Shown in pieces: positions 5,663 to 8,397 of a stretch of DNA of 8,397 nt; position 1 is the stretch's first letter, and every line of letters starts with the position of its first letter. The position numbers and the translations under genes are program-made. Below the pieces are notes generated by a model, which searched no databases, had not been told where the DNA came from, and saw only the letters and a program-made list of their open reading frames with translations. The DNA is from an uncultured Collinsella sp. (GTDB taxonomy: Bacteria; Actinomycetota; Coriobacteriia; Coriobacteriales; Coriobacteriaceae). The stretch spans positions 1 through 8,397 of the forward strand of contig CABQHZ010000074.1 of NCBI GenBank assembly GCA_902464175.1. Reading direction: 5' to 3'.

Positions 5663-5671
5663 TGGAGAGAG
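5663..5671 (+). promoter_or_regulatory. ribosome binding site deciding the ATG start of argR
   Basis: The purine-rich GGAGAGAGG at 5663-5671 ends 7 nt before the ATG at 5679. It falls inside the longer reading frame that opens at 5646, which argues against that earlier start. Confidence 0.8.
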
Positions 5672-5678
5672 GGTTTGT

Positions 5679-6116
5679 ATGGCTAAAAAACGCAATGGGC
5701 GCCAGGATGCCATTAGAGATATTGTGCGCAATAAGGATGTCCGCACGCAGCGCGTGCTGGTCGATGAGCTCCGTGCTATGGGCTTTGATTGCACGCAGGC
5801 GACTGTCTCTCGCGATATTGCCGATATGGGGCTGCGTAAGCTCCCTGAGGGCATCTATGTTCTGGCAGAGGACCTGCACCTGCAACGTATGGTTTCCGAG
5901 CTCGTAACGGGCGTTCTGCGTACCGATAATCTGGTTATGATCAAGGCTCAGCCTGGCACGGCTTCCGGCATCGCCGCCGCCGTTGATGCGGCAGAGTTGC
6001 CCGATGTGCTTGGCTCGCTTGCCGGCAACGATACGATTTTGGTTATTGCCCAGACGGCCGAGGACGGCGAGCGTCTCGAGGCGCTGATCAATAAGTTGAG
6101 CAATTCTCGCAAGTAG
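5679..6116 (+). CDS. argR: arginine repressor ArgR
   Basis: ArgR is a hexameric transcription factor that uses L-arginine as co-repressor to shut down arginine biosynthesis, and in some bacteria activates catabolism. The 145-residue product has the N-terminal winged helix-turn-helix, with recognition-helix sequence TQATVSRDIADMGLRKLPEG (39-58). The C-terminal oligomerisation and arginine-binding domain carries QPGTASGIAAAVDAAELPDV (91-110) and GNDTILVIAQT (116-126), including Asp118 at the position of the arginine-contacting acid. Length is typical (about 150). An earlier in-frame start at 5646 would add 11 residues and absorb the strong ribosome binding site, so ATG 5679 is preferred. No arg genes are adjacent, so it presumably acts at distant sites. 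A perfect palindrome upstream may mediate its own control. Confidence 0.96.
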   Translation: MAKKRNGRQDAIRDIVRNKDVRTQRVLVDELRAMGFDCTQATVSRDIADMGLRKLPEGIYVLAEDLHLQRMVSELVTGVLRTDNLVMIKAQPGTASGIAAAVDAAELPDVLGSLAGNDTILVIAQTAEDGERLEALINKLSNSRK

Positions 6117-6165
6117 GCGTGCGGGTCGTGCGTTCGGCATTGTGTGCGCTGACATAGTGGCTTGT

Positions 6166-6202
6166 AAGGGGTATCGACGTTGGTCGGTACCCCTTTTTGT
6201 TT
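6166..6202 (+). terminator. intrinsic terminator of argR
   Basis: A 13-bp stem (6166-6178 with 6183-6195; AAGGGGTATCGAC against GTCGGTACCCCTT, one T-G wobble) closes a GTTG loop, and the T-rich run TTTTTGTTT (6194-6202) overlaps the base of the stem. It lies 49 nt after the argR stop. The GGGGTA/TACCCC arms resemble those of the terminator after rplQ. Confidence 0.93.
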
Positions 6203-6236
6203 GCCGGTATAAAGACCGCCCGCCAGGTCGCTTCAA

Positions 6237-6278
6237 ACTAAAAGGCCCCGAGCAGTTCAATAAGCTGCTCGGGGCCTT
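6237..6278 (-). terminator. intrinsic terminator of the PBP gene
   Basis: A perfect 14-bp GC-rich stem (6242-6255 with 6265-6278; AAGGCCCCGAGCAG against CTGCTCGGGGCCTT) has a 9-nt loop. Read on the minus strand it is followed by TTTTAGTTT, giving termination 23 nt after the PBP stop codon. On the + strand it is followed only by GTTGG. Confidence 0.9.
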
Positions 6279-6300
6279 GTTGGCTTTAGTCGCGTACTTC

Positions 6301-8397
6301 TTAGCCGACCGTATCGTCAGGCGTGGGCGAGGGGTCGGGAGTGGGCGTGGGCGTAGGCGTGCCGCCATCGCCGCCGGTCGAACCACCAGTGGAGCCGCCC
6401 GTCGAGCCACCGGTCGTACCGGTGCCGCCGGTGGTGTCGCCGCCCGTGGTCTCGGTGGTCGTCGTCGTGGTGGTAGTCGTTGTGGTGGTTTCCTCTTCCT
6501 CTTCGTCTTCGTCCTTGTCCTTGTCGTCGTTCTCCGACTTCTTGGTGTTGTTGGTGCCGTAGAACTTCCAGACGCTGTTGTTCTTGTAGGTGGGCGCCGT
6601 TCCGGTCGCAAACTCCTCGCGCTCGGTACCGGTCAGAACGGTGTTCATAAACCGCTTAAAGACAGGCAGGTTGGTGCTGTCGCCCAGCAGGTCCGTGCCG
6701 TACTTTTGGATGGGGATCTCGCCCGCGGAATAGCCGGTCCACAGGGCGCATGCCAGCTGCGGGGTATAGCCGCAGAACCACAGGTTGGTGGTGTTGTCGG
6801 TGGTGCCCGTCTTGCCGGCATAGGGCTGGTTGACGCTCAGGGCGCCGGCAGCACCCGTACCGCTGCCCTTCATGACGCCGGACAGAACATCGGTGACCGC
6901 GGCGGCCTCGCCCTCGGTAAGCACCTGTGAGGGATTGTCGGTGTGCTGGTACAGCACCGAACCGGTACGAGAGTCAATCTCGGTGATGGCGATCGGCTGG
7001 CGATAGTAGCCGCCGTTGGCAAACGTCGCGTAGGCGGCGGCCATCTCGAGCGGCGAGATTGAGCCGGTGCCGAGGGTCATGACGGGAACGTCCTCGATGT
7101 TGTCCTTGGCGGGGTCGATGCCGAGCTTTTTGACGAGCGAGATGATCTTGCTGTTGCCGACGGCTTCCGCCACCTGGATGTAGCCGGTGTTGGAGGAGTA
7201 TGCCGTCGCCTGCTTAAGCGTGATGTTGCCATAGCTCTGGTTGGCGTAGTTTTGTACCTCGGTTGTGGTGCCCTTGGCCTTGAGCGGCGAGTTGCAGTTG
7301 AGGGTGACGTTGGGGTTCATGCCGTTTTGGATGGCAGTTGCCAGCGTAAAGGCCTTAAAGGTGGAGCCGACGGGACGCTTGGCCGTGGCATGGTTTACGT
7401 GGTTCTCGTCGGCGTTGTAGTCGTATCCGCCCACCATGCACTTGATGTAGCCGGTCTTGGGGTCGACGACGACCATGCCCATGTCCAGGCCGTCAAGCGA
7501 GAGCGTGTCGAGCTGCTCGCGGACGGCATTCTCTGCCACCTGCTGCATCGTGGGGTCGATGGTGGTCTTGACGGTCAGGCCGCCCTTAAAGAGCACGTCG
7601 GTCGAGAACTCCTGCTCCAGCAGCTGCTTGACGTAGGAGACAAAGTAGGGCTGCGAGTAAACGTCGACGCCGCTGCCCGAGATTTCGGTCACGTTGAGGG
7701 TGATGGGCTCGGCCTGTGCGGCATCGTGCTCCTCCTGGGTGATGTGGCCCAGGCGCAGCATGTTGTCGAGAACCTTGTTGCGGCGAGACAGTGCCAGATC
7801 GGGATTGACCGTGGGGTCGTACTGCGAAGGCGAGTTGGGAAGGCCGATGAGCAGCGCGGCCTCGCTGAGGGTGAGGTCGGCGGCGCTCTTGGACAGATAG
7901 GTCTCGGCTGCGGCCTCGATGCCGTAGGCGCCGTGGCCGTAATAGATGGTGTTGAGGTACATCATGAGGATCTCGTCTTTGGAGTACATGTCCTCCATCT
8001 TGATGGCGATGTAGGCCTCGCGCACCTTACGCTCAATGGTCGAGTCGAACTGCTCCTCCTGCAGGATGGTGTTGCGCACCAGCTGCTGGGTGATAGTCGA
8101 GGCGCCTTCGTGCCCGCCGCCGAGGGTTGCCACCGCAGCACGCGCGATACCCCACAGGTCGATACCGCCGTGCTCGTAGAAGCGCTCGTCCTCGACGTCA
8201 ACGGTGCCCTGCAGCACGTAGGGGGAGACCTCGTCCTTGGTGATGGACTTGCGGTTTTGCGTGTAGAAGCTCGCGATCTTGTTGCCGTTGCAGTCGACGA
8301 TCTCGGTGGGCTCGCTCACCAGATACGCGTTGGCGTCGGTGTAGTCGGGCAGATCGGACAGCCAGCGGTTGACGTTGCCGACCATGCCGATGCCAAA
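6301..8397 (-). CDS. class A penicillin-binding protein (transglycosylase/transpeptidase), 5' end outside the window
   Basis: This bifunctional enzyme polymerises lipid II into glycan strands and cross-links the stem peptides at the outer face of the membrane. The frame is open to the window edge (FGIG precedes the first visible Met at 8385), so the start and N-terminal membrane anchor are missing. Numbering from that Met, the GT51 domain shows EDERFYEHGG (65-74, catalytic Glu65), GASTITQQLVRN (94-105), RKVRE (119-123) and KDEILMMYLN (136-145). The transpeptidase domain shows SxxK as Ser341-Thr-Phe-Lys344, SxN as Ser397-Ser-Asn399 and KTGTT at 525-529. All key residues are present. After about residue 610 comes a low-complexity tail: acidic, then 12 Thr, then Gly/Ser/Thr repeats, then Pro/Thr. 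A convergent terminator follows the stop. Family membership is certain; the exact class (PBP1A or PBP1B type) is not assigned. Confidence 0.96.
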   Translation of the reverse strand, partial: FGIGMVGNVNRWLSDLPDYTDANAYLVSEPTEIVDCNGNKIASFYTQNRKSITKDEVSPYVLQGTVDVEDERFYEHGGIDLWGIARAAVATLGGGHEGASTITQQLVRNTILQEEQFDSTIERKVREAYIAIKMEDMYSKDEILMMYLNTIYYGHGAYGIEAAAETYLSKSAADLTLSEAALLIGLPNSPSQYDPTVNPDLALSRRNKVLDNMLRLGHITQEEHDAAQAEPITLNVTEISGSGVDVYSQPYFVSYVKQLLEQEFSTDVLFKGGLTVKTTIDPTMQQVAENAVREQLDTLSLDGLDMGMVVVDPKTGYIKCMVGGYDYNADENHVNHATAKRPVGSTFKAFTLATAIQNGMNPNVTLNCNSPLKAKGTTTEVQNYANQSYGNITLKQATAYSSNTGYIQVAEAVGNSKIISLVKKLGIDPAKDNIEDVPVMTLGTGSISPLEMAAAYATFANGGYYRQPIAITEIDSRTGSVLYQHTDNPSQVLTEGEAAAVTDVLSGVMKGSGTGAAGALSVNQPYAGKTGTTDNTTNLWFCGYTPQLACALWTGYSAGEIPIQKYGTDLLGDSTNLPVFKRFMNTVLTGTEREEFATGTAPTYKNNSVWKFYGTNNTKKSENDDKDKDEDEEEEETTTTTTTTTTTTETTGGDTTGGTGTTGGSTGGSTGGSTGGDGGTPTPTPTPDPSPTPDDTVG
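6319..6528 (-). repeat. low-complexity coding repeats in the PBP C-terminal tail
   Basis: Reading with the gene, there is an acidic Asp/Glu/Lys block (6490-6528), a run of 12 threonine codons (6454-6489), a Gly/Thr/Ser block with STGG repeats (6361-6444), and a Pro-Thr block (6319-6360). Synonymous codons vary in the Thr run, so selection appears to act on the protein rather than the run being only a fresh slippage tract. Such tails typically lie outside the membrane and may span or bind the cell wall. Confidence 0.85.

Larger units (their letters stand above)
6117..6300. other. convergent spacer between argR and the PBP gene
   Basis: This 184-nt gap separates the + strand argR from the end of the minus-strand PBP gene. 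It holds one intrinsic terminator for each direction (6166-6202 on +, 6237-6278 on -) and no supported gene. Confidence 0.8.

Noticed and set aside
5631..6611. A 326-codon minus-strand frame across argR and the end of the PBP gene
   Set aside because: It runs antisense to argR, through both terminators and out of frame over the PBP tail. Its Arg/Pro-rich start is an artefact of the Thr/Gly repeats read in another frame.
6142..6930. A 262-codon plus-strand frame opposite the PBP gene
   Set aside because: It starts in the convergent spacer, crosses both terminator hairpins and is antisense to the certain PBP coding region; the composition is low-complexity shadow sequence.
1..8397. CRISPR array, insertion sequence, tRNA/rRNA gene, or phage and defence genes
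   Set aside because: No regularly spaced repeats, transposase-like ORF, terminal inverted repeats, or tRNA/rRNA signatures were seen. Apart from the PBP tail the content is ordinary core genome.

Overview
The window reads as a chromosomal core region of a high-GC, Gram-positive-type bacterium, most likely a gut member of the Coriobacteriia close to Collinsella. That placement is an inference from protein style (A/K/P/E-tailed L17, a TruA with a GFAEQPGQ motif, a Thr/Gly/Pro-tailed class A PBP) and from gene order. No 16S or database comparison was possible.

Layout. Positions 49-3427 (+) are the distal end of the large ribosomal protein cluster, in the order infA, rpmJ, rpsM, rpsK, rpsD, rpoA, rplQ. 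The genes are closely spaced (14-32 nt) except for a 150-nt gap between infA and rpmJ, which holds two tandem stem-loops of similar design. A strong intrinsic terminator (3454-3484) closes the cluster. The next genes on the + strand are truA (3520-4344, tRNA pseudouridine synthase), a divergent family 2 glycosyltransferase-like gene (4506-5546) and argR (5679-6116, arginine repressor). The AT-rich region before argR carries a perfect 7-1-7 palindrome and an upstream 8-bp inverted repeat. On the minus strand, a class A penicillin-binding protein runs in from the right edge and ends at 6301. Its N-terminus, including any membrane anchor, lies outside the window. argR and the PBP gene converge on a 184-nt spacer with one terminator for each direction.

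The infA-rplQ block makes the translation initiation factor IF-1, five ribosomal proteins and the RNA polymerase alpha subunit. truA modifies tRNA and often follows rplQ in Gram-positive genomes, but a terminator separates it here and it may have its own or read-through transcription. ArgR has no arginine biosynthesis genes beside it, so it acts in trans and possibly on itself. The PBP polymerises and cross-links peptidoglycan.

Most of the window is ordinary core genome, and I do not see a previously undescribed multi-gene system. The points most worth following up are the glycosyltransferase-like protein, which keeps the fold signature but lacks most of the expected acidic catalytic motifs; the paired hairpins before rpmJ as a candidate ribosomal-protein leader; the palindrome before argR; and the low-complexity tail of the PBP.
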